From JALYTZ01 sp036559125 (lineage in GTDB: Bacteria; Vulcanimicrobiota; Vulcanimicrobiia; Vulcanimicrobiales; Vulcanimicrobiaceae): a stretch of DNA of 64,000 bases. Where the stretch lies: NCBI GenBank assembly GCA_036559125.1, contig DATBTT010000057.1, forward strand, positions 1-64,000, written 5' to 3'. This document shows, one piece after another, positions 43,507 to 51,307 of this stretch; the first letter of the stretch is position 1; each line of letters begins with the position of its first letter. Under the pieces are notes generated by a model. The model had not been told where the DNA came from. It did not search any database and saw only the letters and a list, made by a program, of their open reading frames with translations. The position numbers were made by a program, and so were the translations under genes.

Positions 43507-43653
43507 GTCACCCTGAGCCTGTCGAAGGGGGCCTTATCCCAGGCAGCGGGCGGCCTTATCCCAGGCAGCGGGCGGCCTTATCCGAGGCAGCGGGCGGCCT
43601 TATCCCAGAAGTGCTTGCAGCATGACAAGGGTCACCCCAAGCTTGTCGAAGGG
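43507..43653 (-). repeat. Two minus-orientation dispersed elements flanking a 22-bp tandem array
   Basis: Elements at 43507-43529 and 43631-43653 (the second has CCAAGC). Between them units of exactly 22 bp (GGCCTTATCCCAGGCAGCGG plus GC) begin at 43530, 43552, 43574 and 43596, the last incomplete. No gene is visible in this 298-bp region. Confidence 0.9.
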
Positions 43654-43691
43654 TGGTGCAACCTCTTGGGGTCGCGTGAGTAGCTAGAAGC

Positions 43692-45014
43692 GTGCTTGGT
43701 TCGGTTCGTATACGGCTCGTGGTCGCAGTTGCCGTTCTTTTGGCGGGGGGCTTCGGATTGTTTAGAGCCGGAGCGGCTCCCCAGGACCGGCCCATCGTCG
43801 TCATACCGATTCACGGAACCGTGGACGAAGGGATGGCGCACCTGATCGAACGCTCCGTCGCGCTTGCCCAGAGCGAGCACGCGCGGGCTATCGTGCTCGA
43901 CGTCAACTCGACGGGTGGCGTGTTGTCGGCCGCTTTCGATAGCCGCGACGCGCTGCTCAACGCGCATGTCCCCACGATCGCGTACGTTGCCGAACGCGCG
44001 TACTCGTCGGCGGCGCTCATCACGCTCTCCGCGCAGACGATCATCATGGCGCCCGGCGCATCGATTGGCGAGGCCGAGCCCAGCCCGAAGACATCCAAGA
44101 CCATCTCCGCGGTCAAAGCCGAATTCGAGTCCACCGCGTTGCGCAATCATCGCGATCCGAAGATCGTCGCGGCGATGGTCGACGCGACGCTCCCATTGCC
44201 GCAATACAAGAGCTCGGGACAGAACCTTACGCTCGACACAGCCGACGCGCTGCGAACGAAGATAGCCGATGGGCAAGCCGCTACGTTCGCCGACGCGTTA
44301 CAACGCCAGGGATTGAGCGCGGCGCCGGTCGAGACTGCGAACTACAGCTTTGGTGAATGGCTCGCGCGCTTCGCTACGAACCCCGAAGTCAGCGGATTGC
44401 TGCTCACGCTCGGATTGCTCGGGTTGCTCATAGAGATGCAAACGTTGCACGGAATCGCCGGGTTTATCGGCATCGCTTCCCTCGCATTGTTCTTCGGCAG
44501 CCACGTGTACGCGGGATTCAGCAACGGCTTCGTCATCGTGCTTGCGATGCTCGGTCTGGCCGGAATACTCTTCGAACTGCACGTCGTACCCGGCCACGGA
44601 GCGCCCGGCATCTTGGGCGGCATAGCCCTCCTGGTGGCAGTCTTGCTCGCCTTCGGCATTCCGTTTTTTTTCATCGCACTACAGACTATCTCGACCGCGA
44701 TTCTGCTGACGATCCTTTTCTTCTACCTTGCCACTCGCGTTTGGCCCGAGAACGCTTTCATGCACAAGATCACGTTTGCGGTCGAACAAGGCCCCGAATA
44801 CGTTTCGAGCGCGGACTTCACGTCGCTGCGCGGCCGAACCGGCAGCGCGACGTCGTTCCTTCGCCCGGCAGGCGTCGCGTCGATCGACGATCGGCGCGTC
44901 GACGTCCTGACGGAAGGCGATTTCATTCCGGCCGGGACGCCCATACGCGTTACGCGCGTCGAAGGCGCCCGCATCTTCGTCGAACCCGTGACCCTTCCGA
45001 GCTACAAGGAGTAA
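43692..45014 (+). CDS. NfeD family protein with N-terminal ClpP-like serine protease domain
   Basis: 440 residues from GTG 43692, with a signal-like N-terminus. Residues about 35-220 are a membrane-bound ClpP-class protease domain (VVIPIHGTVDEGMAHLIER, LDVNSTGGVL, catalytic Ser in AYSSAALITLSA, GASIGEAEP). Four or five membrane helices follow (about 235-350), then an OB-fold NfeD domain (SLRGRTGSATSFLRPAG, VLTEGDFIPAGTPIRVT). Long NfeD proteins of this kind cleave and work with flotillin/stomatin partners; a flotillin gene follows after 3 bp. Role: membrane microdomain quality control. Confidence 0.93.
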   Translation: MLGSVRIRLVVAVAVLLAGGFGLFRAGAAPQDRPIVVIPIHGTVDEGMAHLIERSVALAQSEHARAIVLDVNSTGGVLSAAFDSRDALLNAHVPTIAYVAERAYSSAALITLSAQTIIMAPGASIGEAEPSPKTSKTISAVKAEFESTALRNHRDPKIVAAMVDATLPLPQYKSSGQNLTLDTADALRTKIADGQAATFADALQRQGLSAAPVETANYSFGEWLARFATNPEVSGLLLTLGLLGLLIEMQTLHGIAGFIGIASLALFFGSHVYAGFSNGFVIVLAMLGLAGILFELHVVPGHGAPGILGGIALLVAVLLAFGIPFFFIALQTISTAILLTILFFYLATRVWPENAFMHKITFAVEQGPEYVSSADFTSLRGRTGSATSFLRPAGVASIDDRRVDVLTEGDFIPAGTPIRVTRVEGARIFVEPVTLPSYKE

Positions 45015-45017
45015 AAC

Positions 45018-46019
45018 GTGGCGACTGCGGGCGTATTCATCGTCTTTTTCGTTATCATCATCGGCTTCTTCGTATTTCTGTATTACTTCCCGATCGGGAT
45101 GTGGCTGCGCACCGTCGCCGCGGGCGTTCCGCTTTCGATCGGATCGCTCATCCGCATGCGGATCATCGGCATTCCACCGGGCGTAATCGTCACCAACCTC
45201 GTTCGTGCGCGCAAGGCGGGCCTGCCCCTCACCGTGGATCAGATGCAATCGCACTTTCTGGCCGGCGGAAACGTCGAAAACGTGACGCTCTCGATGATCG
45301 CAGCGCAGCGGGCGCAAATTCCGCTAGAATGGCAGCGCGCGGCGGCCATCGACCTCGCCGGCCGTAACGTTCTCGAAGCATTGCAGACGTCGGTGAACCC
45401 GAAAGTCATCGAAACGCCGATCTTTCAAGGCGTCGCGCAGAACGGCATCCAGCTCAACGTCAAAGCGCGCATCACGGTTCGCAGTAATCTGGACCGCTAC
45501 GTCGGCGGCGCCGGTGAGCCGACCATCGTCGCGCGCGTCGGTGAAGGCGTCGTTTCGGCGGTGGGCGCGGCCGTCGATCATAAAGAAGTTCTCGAATATC
45601 CCGACCGCATCAGCAAAGCGGTGCTCGCCAAGGGACTCGATGCGGGTACCGCCTTCGAGATCGTCTCGATCGACATTGCCGACGTCGACGTAGGGAAGAA
45701 CATCGGCGCCGAACTGCAAACCTCGCAGGCCGAAGCCGACCGGCGCATCGCGCAAGCGAAGGCCTCCGAGAGGCAATATGCCGCGCTCGCCGCCGAACAA
45801 GAGATGAAAGCCGAAACGCAGCGCATGCGCGCGAAGGTCGTGGAAGCCGAAGCCTCCGTGCCGCAAGCGATCGCCGAAGCGTTTCGCGAAGGCCACCTCG
45901 GCGTGATGGACTATTACCGTCTCAAAAACATTCAGGCGGACACCGATATGCGGGGGTCGATATCGGGCAGCGTCGATAAGGGCAGCGATGATACGGCGCA
46001 GCCGCCGCCGCAGAAGTAG
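45018..46019 (+). CDS. floA: Flotillin-like protein FloA
   Basis: 333 residues from GTG 45018. One N-terminal membrane anchor (VFIVFFVIIIGFFVFLYYF) precedes a SPFH domain (GVPLSIGSLIRMRIIGIPPG, ARITVRSNLDRYVGGAGEPT) and a helical C-terminal region rich in Glu/Ala (ELQTSQAEADRRIAQAKA). Full length agrees with the FloA (YqfA) family of about 330. It forms membrane assemblies and is encoded directly behind its usual NfeD partner. The C-terminal tail DTAQPPPQK is unconserved. Confidence 0.94.
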   Translation: MATAGVFIVFFVIIIGFFVFLYYFPIGMWLRTVAAGVPLSIGSLIRMRIIGIPPGVIVTNLVRARKAGLPLTVDQMQSHFLAGGNVENVTLSMIAAQRAQIPLEWQRAAAIDLAGRNVLEALQTSVNPKVIETPIFQGVAQNGIQLNVKARITVRSNLDRYVGGAGEPTIVARVGEGVVSAVGAAVDHKEVLEYPDRISKAVLAKGLDAGTAFEIVSIDIADVDVGKNIGAELQTSQAEADRRIAQAKASERQYAALAAEQEMKAETQRMRAKVVEAEASVPQAIAEAFREGHLGVMDYYRLKNIQADTDMRGSISGSVDKGSDDTAQPPPQK

Positions 46020-46022
46020 CCC

Positions 46023-46235
46023 ATGGACGAGCGCCCGCACCTCGACACACTTCCGGGTCTGATCGGACCGGCCCCGACTCGGCGGCCGGCCGGAGGATTG
46101 GGTCGACTCTTCGAAGATGGGAACAGTCTCCTACGAGCCGTCATCGCGGCCGAGGTCCTCGCGCCACCCATCTCGTTGAGGGAGCAATCACCCTGGAGTC
46201 CACGACCCAACGTTCCATCGACCTCAGTGACCTAA
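46023..46235 (+). CDS. Possible small protein between floA and phoH
   Basis: 70 residues from ATG 46023, 3 bp after floA. Composition is Pro/Arg-rich (GPAPTRRPAGGLGRLFEDG) with no recognised motif. It overlaps the proposed phoH start by 43 nt and contains that gene's ribosome site, so it may be a leader that couples phoH to floA or an unused frame. The region is otherwise 173 nt without a gene. Confidence 0.4.
   Translation: MDERPHLDTLPGLIGPAPTRRPAGGLGRLFEDGNSLLRAVIAAEVLAPPISLREQSPWSPRPNVPSTSVT
46178..46184 (+). promoter_or_regulatory. Shine-Dalgarno site placing a CTG start for phoH
   Basis: GAGGGAG, 8 nt before CTG 46193. No ATG, GTG or TTG occurs in the phoH frame between here and TTG 46283, which would remove about 30 conserved N-terminal residues. 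Confidence 0.5.
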
Positions 46236-47152
46236 GCGACCATTTTCGGCTCTTCGGAAAGTTCGATCAGAATCTCTCCGCATTGGAGGGCGCGCTCGCG
46301 GTCTCGCTGCGCGTCGACGGCAATCACCTCGTGTTGCACGGCGAGCGTAATTCGGTCGACCGCGCGTACGACGTGGTCGAACGCATGCTTCAAGCGGCCC
46401 TCGGCGGCGCGCAGATGACGCCCGACGACGTCGCGCTCGCCGCTTCGGACGTCGTCGGCAGAAACCAAACGACGCGGCTGCCCGACACGCTCTTTCGCAC
46501 GCAGCGTGGCCGCGAAATTCGTCCTAAGACCGACGGACAGCGAAGCTTCGTTCGCTCGATCGGCAACAATACGCTCACGTTCGGGATCGGACCAGCCGGC
46601 ACGGGAAAGACCTTTCTCGCGGTCGTCATGGCCGTGCGCGCGCTGCGGGCCCGCGAAGTCGCGCGCCTGATTCTTTCGCGCCCGGCGGTTGAAGCCGGGG
46701 AAAAACTCGGCTTCCTCCCCGGCGACTACAAAGAGAAGGTCGATCCGTATTTACGGCCGCTCTACGATGCACTGGCGGAATGTTTGGACGATGGCGCGGT
46801 TGCAAAATACATCGAACGAGGCACGATAGAAGTTGCGCCGCTCGCATACATGCGCGGCCGGACCCTTTCGGATGCGTTCGTCATTCTCGACGAGGCGCAG
46901 AACGCGACGCGCGAGCAATTGAAGATGTTCCTCACGCGATTGGGCGCAAACTCGAAAATGGTCGTCAACGGTGACGTGACGCAAATCGATCTGCCGCGCG
47001 GAGCGACCAGCGGTCTGCCCGAAGTTCCGCGCCGGTTCGATGCGATCGACGACATAGGGGTCGTGGAGCTTTCCGACGCCGACGTCGTGCGCCATCCGCT
47101 AATCGCGAAGATCATTCGCGCGTACGCGAAGGACGACGGGATGCGCTCGTGA
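46193..47152 (+). CDS. phoH: PhoH-family ATPase, probable CTG start
   Basis: About 319 residues from CTG 46193, the usual PhoH length; TTG 46283 gives only 289. The N-terminal KH-like part includes LFGKFDQNLSALEGAL and VDGNHLVLHGE. Walker A is GPAGTGKTFLAVVMAV, followed by LILSRPAVEAGEKLGFLPGD and the Walker B region AFVILDEAQNATREQLKMFLTR; NGDVTQIDLP is the sensor motif. The cytoplasmic ATPase is linked to RNA metabolism and nearly always sits before ybeY, as it does here with a GTGA overlap. Confidence 0.93.
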   Translation: MESTTQRSIDLSDLSDHFRLFGKFDQNLSALEGALAVSLRVDGNHLVLHGERNSVDRAYDVVERMLQAALGGAQMTPDDVALAASDVVGRNQTTRLPDTLFRTQRGREIRPKTDGQRSFVRSIGNNTLTFGIGPAGTGKTFLAVVMAVRALRAREVARLILSRPAVEAGEKLGFLPGDYKEKVDPYLRPLYDALAECLDDGAVAKYIERGTIEVAPLAYMRGRTLSDAFVILDEAQNATREQLKMFLTRLGANSKMVVNGDVTQIDLPRGATSGLPEVPRRFDAIDDIGVVELSDADVVRHPLIAKIIRAYAKDDGMRS

Positions 47153-47616
47153 TCCACTATCGTAACGCGACGCGGGGAACGGGCGTCGATTCCAGAGCGC
47201 TCAAACGGGTGGCGCGCACCTTATTGGTGGCCGCGGGTGAAGAAGACTCGTCGCTCTCGCTCTCCCTGGTCGGCGATCGCGAGATTCGCGCACTCAACAA
47301 GGTGCATCGCGGAAAAGACAACGCGACCGATGTATTGAGTTTTCCGCTCCTCGACGAAGATGATCCGGACCTCTCGACCGGCGCAGAGCGGCTACTGGGC
47401 GACGTCGTCATCAGCGTTGAGACGGCGCGCCGTCAGGCCGGCGACTACGATGCGACGTTACAAAGCGAACTGTACCGGCTGTTGATTCACGGCATCTTGC
47501 ACGTCCTGGGACACGATCACGAACGGCCCGCGCAACGCTCTCGCATGGAAACCGAAGAGCGGCGCCTGGCCGCCGCGATCGACATGCCGTGGCCGTACGA
47601 CGTCGCGCATGAGTAA
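47149..47616 (+). CDS. ybeY: rRNA maturation endoribonuclease YbeY
   Basis: 155 residues from GTG 47149 (overlaps phoH by 4 nt). The zinc motif HGILHVLGHDHE near residues 119-130 is the family signature (H-x3-H-x5-H), and NKVHRGKDNATDVLSFP precedes it. It acts in 16S rRNA 3' processing and ribosome quality control. The following kinase gene overlaps its end by 8 nt. Confidence 0.95.
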   Translation: MIHYRNATRGTGVDSRALKRVARTLLVAAGEEDSSLSLSLVGDREIRALNKVHRGKDNATDVLSFPLLDEDDPDLSTGAERLLGDVVISVETARRQAGDYDATLQSELYRLLIHGILHVLGHDHERPAQRSRMETEERRLAAAIDMPWPYDVAHE

Positions 47617-48376
47617 CGTGCCCGACCCGCATCGCGACCAGCACGATCCGTCGTACGTGCGGATCCACGAGACCAAAGTATGGAGTTCGTTTCACTACGC
47701 GTTTGCGGGCGTGCTCTATGCGGTGAAAACCCAGCCGAACATGCGCATCCATCTGGTTATTGCCGCAGCCGTCTTACTCGCGACGCTGGTGCTGAGGCTC
47801 GAACGCGCCTACGTGATCGGTATCATCGTCGTCATCGCGCTGGTACTGAGCTTGGAATTGGTCAACACGGCGGTCGAGGCGATCGTGGATCTTTTGACCG
47901 TCGTGCACCATCCGCTGGCTAAAACCGCGAAGGACGCCGCGGCCGGAGCGGTCTTGATCGCTACGATCGGGGCGGTCGTCGTCGGGTACCTCTGTTTCTA
48001 CCAAGGCATCCAGAGCGGTGGCGAACGCGTCTTCACGGCGCTAGCCACAGTGCCGGCGAACACTGCGCTGATCATTCTCGCCGTAGCCGCAATCGCGACC
48101 ATTTTCGCGAAGGCCTTCGTCGGGCGGGGCTCCGCGCTACAGGGAGGCGCGGTCTCGGGCCACGCAGCGCTGGCCTTCGCGGGCGCCACAATTCTGGCGC
48201 TCTTCTATCAAAAGCCGTTGGCTGCGTTAGTGGCGTACTTCGTAGCGTTTTTGGTCGCGCAGAGCCGGGTCGAGGCCCGGATTCACAGCATTTTCGAGGT
48301 TTCCTGGGGGGCGATTTTGGGAACCTTAGTGGCGCTTGCCGTCTACCTCTTGGTCCGACCCCACGTTATGCTATAA
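47609..48376 (+). CDS. Fusion of DgkA-type undecaprenol kinase and PAP2-like phosphatase
   Basis: 255 residues, twice the usual DgkA size. Residues about 20-130 are the three-helix DgkA domain (WSSFHYAFAGVLYAVKTQPNMR, ELVNTAVEAIVDLL, HPLAKTAKDAAAGAVL). The second half has GSALQGGAVSGHAALAFAG and SRVEARIHSIFEVSWG, which match the PSGH and SR-x5-H-x3-D/E motifs of PAP2 lipid phosphatases, with Gly-Gly-Ala-Val before SGH. The kinase phosphorylates undecaprenol; the phosphatase would remove phosphate from undecaprenyl (pyro)phosphate or phosphatidate. One chain may balance carrier-lipid recycling. A promoter for corC overlaps its stop. Confidence 0.82.
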   Translation: MSNVPDPHRDQHDPSYVRIHETKVWSSFHYAFAGVLYAVKTQPNMRIHLVIAAAVLLATLVLRLERAYVIGIIVVIALVLSLELVNTAVEAIVDLLTVVHHPLAKTAKDAAAGAVLIATIGAVVVGYLCFYQGIQSGGERVFTALATVPANTALIILAVAAIATIFAKAFVGRGSALQGGAVSGHAALAFAGATILALFYQKPLAALVAYFVAFLVAQSRVEARIHSIFEVSWGAILGTLVALAVYLLVRPHVML

Positions 48377-48377
48377 T
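48350..48377 (+). promoter_or_regulatory. Promoter overlapping the end of the kinase/phosphatase gene
   Basis: TTGGTC at 48350-48355, 16-bp spacer, TATAAT at 48372-48377. It would drive the corC-cdd-recO genes from a site near 48384. Downstream, GACCGG-TATG-CCGGTC (48414-48429) is a 6-bp inverted repeat in the leader. Confidence 0.55.
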
Positions 48378-48442
48378 GGCCCCGCATTGAAAAAGGACCC
48401 GCTACCCCCAACTGACCGGTATGCCGGTCCAGAGTTAGCACA

Positions 48443-49750
48443 GTGGTAGCCCAGCAAGATACGGTTGAAATCGTGGCGCTCGTAGTCCTCGTGCTACTGG
48501 CGGCATTTTTTGCCGCGTCCGAGGCGGCGCTCGTGGGCGTTTCCCGCGTTCGGGCCCGGGCCATGCTCGAGAGAGGCATCAAGAGCGCGCGCGATATGGT
48601 CGACCTGATCGACGATAAGAACCGTTTTCTGACGTCGGTCTTGATCGGCAATACCGTGGTTTTGCTGGCCGCCGACTCGCTCGCCACCTACCTGTTCATT
48701 CAATTGGGCATTCCCGAGGGGGCGCTGATCTCTACGGTCGTGATGACCGTCGTGCTACTGCTCTTCGGAGAAATCATCCCTAAGACGGTCGCGGTCTCCG
48801 ATACCGAGCGGTGGGCGCTTCGCTTGGCGATGCCGATGCGCTGGGCTGCATGGTTCCTGACGCCGCTGGTTCGTGCGTTTCAATGGGTGACGAACCTGTT
48901 TTTGCGTCCTTTCGGTATCAAGCCGCATCAGTTGTTCGTAACCGAAGACGATATCCGAGCGCTCGTCAACGTGGGCGCCGAACAAAAGGTCTTGCAAGAA
49001 CAAGAACGCGAGATGATTCATTCGGTCATCGAGTTCGGCGACACAATCGTCCGCGAGGTGATGACGCCGCGACCCAACATGGTGGCCGTCGCCATCGACG
49101 ATTCGCCGCGCCGCGCGCTCGACGTGGTTATCGCCGAGGGCTATTCGAAACTTCCCGTCTATCAGGAATCCAAAGACGACATCATCGGCGTGGTGCACGA
49201 TCGCGAGCTATTGATAAGTCTGGCCAACGGCACGCTCAGCTCGACGCCGCTACGGCTGTTGATGCGTCCCGTGACGCACGTTCCGGAGAACAAAAAGATT
49301 GCCGAATTGCTTCGCGAGATGCAACGCGACAAATTTTCGATGGCGATCGTCGTGGACGAGTACGGGGGTACCGACGGACTCGTCACGATGGAGGATCTTC
49401 TCGAAGAATTGGTCGGCGAAATTCGCGACGAGCACGATGAAGACGAGATGGATCCCATTCGGTCGATCGGCGAAGACGAAGCCATCGTCGATTCCGGCGT
49501 CAATATCGAAGACGTCAACGCGAAGCTCGGAACGCATTTGCCGCACGAGGAGTTTGAGACGCTCGGCGGATATACCGTCGGTCTTTTCGGCCGTTTGCCT
49601 AGCGAAGGTGAAGAGATCGAAGCCGACGACCATACGCGGCTCAAGGTCGAACGCATGCGCGGCCGCCGCATCCTGTCGCTACGCGTCTATACCAACGGCC
49701 GTTTGCGAGCGCTCGCGAGCGAAAAAGAGACCGAAGAAGATGTCGTCTGA
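48443..49750 (+). CDS. CNNM/CorC-type transporter-associated protein (DUF21, CBS pair, CorC/HlyC domain)
   Basis: 435 residues from GTG 48443. The DUF21 membrane domain fills about 1-200 (FAASEAALVGVSRVRARAML, IIPKTVAVSDTERWALRLA). Two CBS units follow (REVMTPRPNMVAV, YSKLPVYQESKDDIIGVVHDREL and DKFSMAIVVDEYGGTDGLVT), then the CorC/HlyC domain (INIEDVNAKLG-type segment, here VNIEDVNAKLGTHLPHEEFE). Family members take part in magnesium or cobalt efflux. It overlaps cdd by 11 nt. Confidence 0.92.
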   Translation: MVAQQDTVEIVALVVLVLLAAFFAASEAALVGVSRVRARAMLERGIKSARDMVDLIDDKNRFLTSVLIGNTVVLLAADSLATYLFIQLGIPEGALISTVVMTVVLLLFGEIIPKTVAVSDTERWALRLAMPMRWAAWFLTPLVRAFQWVTNLFLRPFGIKPHQLFVTEDDIRALVNVGAEQKVLQEQEREMIHSVIEFGDTIVREVMTPRPNMVAVAIDDSPRRALDVVIAEGYSKLPVYQESKDDIIGVVHDRELLISLANGTLSSTPLRLLMRPVTHVPENKKIAELLREMQRDKFSMAIVVDEYGGTDGLVTMEDLLEELVGEIRDEHDEDEMDPIRSIGEDEAIVDSGVNIEDVNAKLGTHLPHEEFETLGGYTVGLFGRLPSEGEEIEADDHTRLKVERMRGRRILSLRVYTNGRLRALASEKETEEDVV

Positions 49751-50129
49751 CGAATTGCTCGAACACGCGAAACGCGCGCGCGAACGGGCGTATGCGCCCT
49801 ATTCCAATTTTCGCGTAGGCGCCGCGGTCGACGTCGGCGACGGGAACGTAGTAATCGGTTGCAACGTCGAAAACGCGAGCTACGGTCTTTCCATCTGCGC
49901 CGAGCGTGTCGCGCTCGCAAGCGCCGTCGCTGCGGGCCATCGCCGCATTCACGCCATCGCGATAGCGGGCCCCGAATCGATGGAAACGGCACCGTGCGGC
50001 GCTTGCCGGCAATTCATCGCGGAATTCGACTCCGCGATGCCCGTTACGTTCACGACCGCGGGCCGGCCCGAGCGCACGACCGTTTCCGAACTCCTGCCGC
50101 ACGCATTTGGTCCCAAGAGTTTGAAGTGA
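49740..50129 (+). CDS. cdd: Cytidine deaminase
   Basis: 129 residues from ATG 49740. The zinc-binding pieces are SICAERVAL (Cys53, catalytic Glu55) and APCGACRQFI (Cys86, Cys89); NVENASYG before them binds the nucleoside. Length and motifs fit the small homotetrameric cytidine/deoxycytidine deaminase that salvages pyrimidines. It overlaps the recO start by 4 nt (GTGA). Confidence 0.96.
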   Translation: MSSDELLEHAKRARERAYAPYSNFRVGAAVDVGDGNVVIGCNVENASYGLSICAERVALASAVAAGHRRIHAIAIAGPESMETAPCGACRQFIAEFDSAMPVTFTTAGRPERTTVSELLPHAFGPKSLK

Positions 50130-50878
50130 GCACGCCGCCGCGTGCGTATAAGACGCTTGGCGTTGTGTTGCGCGGGCGCAATCTCGGGGAGGCGGACCGA
50201 ATCTTCACGCTTTTTACGACCGGCCGCGGCAAGATGGACGCGGTCGCCAAGGGTGTCCGTCGCACGAAGAGTCAACTGGCCGGACGGCTCGAGTTTATGA
50301 ACGAGGTGCAATTGGGTTTGCACCGCGGACGCAATCTCGACGTTATCACATCGGCCGAAATCGAGCACGAGCATTGGAGCCGCATCGTCGCACCGGAAGC
50401 GTTTGCCGCCGCGAACCTGGTGGCCGAGCTGGTCGACGCCTTTTGTGAGCCGGATTTGGCCATGGGAGATATTTATGCGTTATTGACCGGCGCGATCGCC
50501 GGCATCGCCGCGTCTGGAGCGCCGCTCTCGCTCTTGCCCCGCTTCTCATTGCGTCTTTTGGAAGCGCTCGGTCTGGCGCCGCCGCCACAAAATTGCGCGC
50601 GCTGCGGCGAGTCGCTGGCGGGCAAGGCGGCGTGGCTGGACCCGGAGCAGGGCGGCTTGTGCGGGCAAGAGTGCCGCCTCGCGTGGCGCGACGTTTTAGA
50701 GCTCGACACCCTTGATGTCGAGAATTTCTACGCGCTCGGCGCCGCGAAAGGTGGTACGGTGCGGCCGGTTGCGCGCGCGACTCCGCGCGTCGCCAAAGCG
50801 ATCGAGACCCTCGTCAACCATCACCTCGGCCGCCGCCCAAAAGCGGGACTGCACGCGGCCGAGTTCGTAACCGGATAG
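50126..50878 (+). CDS. recO: DNA repair protein RecO
   Basis: 250 residues from GTG 50126. The N-terminal OB fold is YKTLGVVLRGRNLGEADRIFTLFT with KGVRRTKSQLAGRLEFMN, standard for RecO. A zinc-finger-like set follows near 155-180 (NCARCGESLAG and GGLCGQECRLAW). RecO with RecR loads RecA onto gapped DNA. 3 bp separate it from ruvX. Confidence 0.92.
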   Translation: MSTPPRAYKTLGVVLRGRNLGEADRIFTLFTTGRGKMDAVAKGVRRTKSQLAGRLEFMNEVQLGLHRGRNLDVITSAEIEHEHWSRIVAPEAFAAANLVAELVDAFCEPDLAMGDIYALLTGAIAGIAASGAPLSLLPRFSLRLLEALGLAPPPQNCARCGESLAGKAAWLDPEQGGLCGQECRLAWRDVLELDTLDVENFYALGAAKGGTVRPVARATPRVAKAIETLVNHHLGRRPKAGLHAAEFVTG

Positions 50879-50881
50879 GCC

Positions 50882-51307
50882 ATGAGCGTCCTCGCCCTCG
50901 ACGTCGGCAGCAAACGTATCGGCGTCGCCGTAGCCGACCCTACTGAAAGCTACGCCCTCCCGCTTGCGGTTATCGAACGAGCGAACTTGCGCGACGACCT
51001 GGCCGAGATCGTCCGGATCGCATCGGAATATCTCGCAACCGAGCTGGTGGTTGGCGACCCCGTGCGGCTCTCCGGCGAGCGCGGTCCCGCAGCCGAAAAG
51101 ATGGACCGCTTCGTCGACCAACTCCAACGAGTATTTTCGGGTACCATCCACCGCGTGGACGAACGGCTGACGACCGCACAGGTAACCAAATCGCTCATCG
51201 CCGCCGACGTTTCGCGGACCAAGCGCAAAACGGTCGTGGATAAAATGGCCGCGGCATTGATCTTGGAGTCCTTTCTCGCCCGCCGCCGGAGAGACACTTC
51301 CGCGTGA
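50882..51307 (+). CDS. ruvX: Putative pre-16S rRNA nuclease / Holliday junction resolvase YqgF
   Basis: 141 residues. It begins VLALDVGSKRIGVAVADP, the RNase H-like fold with catalytic Asp; LVVGDPVRLSGERGPAAEKM and VDERLTTAQV carry the Glu and other active-site residues, and KMAAALILESFL the final Asp/Lys region (VVDKMAA). In bacteria the family is mainly linked to 16S rRNA 5' maturation. It overlaps mltG by 4 nt. Confidence 0.94.
   Translation: MSVLALDVGSKRIGVAVADPTESYALPLAVIERANLRDDLAEIVRIASEYLATELVVGDPVRLSGERGPAAEKMDRFVDQLQRVFSGTIHRVDERLTTAQVTKSLIAADVSRTKRKTVVDKMAAALILESFLARRRRDTSA

Noticed and set aside
3496..43653. Dispersed elements as insertion-sequence ends
   Set aside because: They are 21-23 bp, have no transposase between them and no target-site duplications that I can see.
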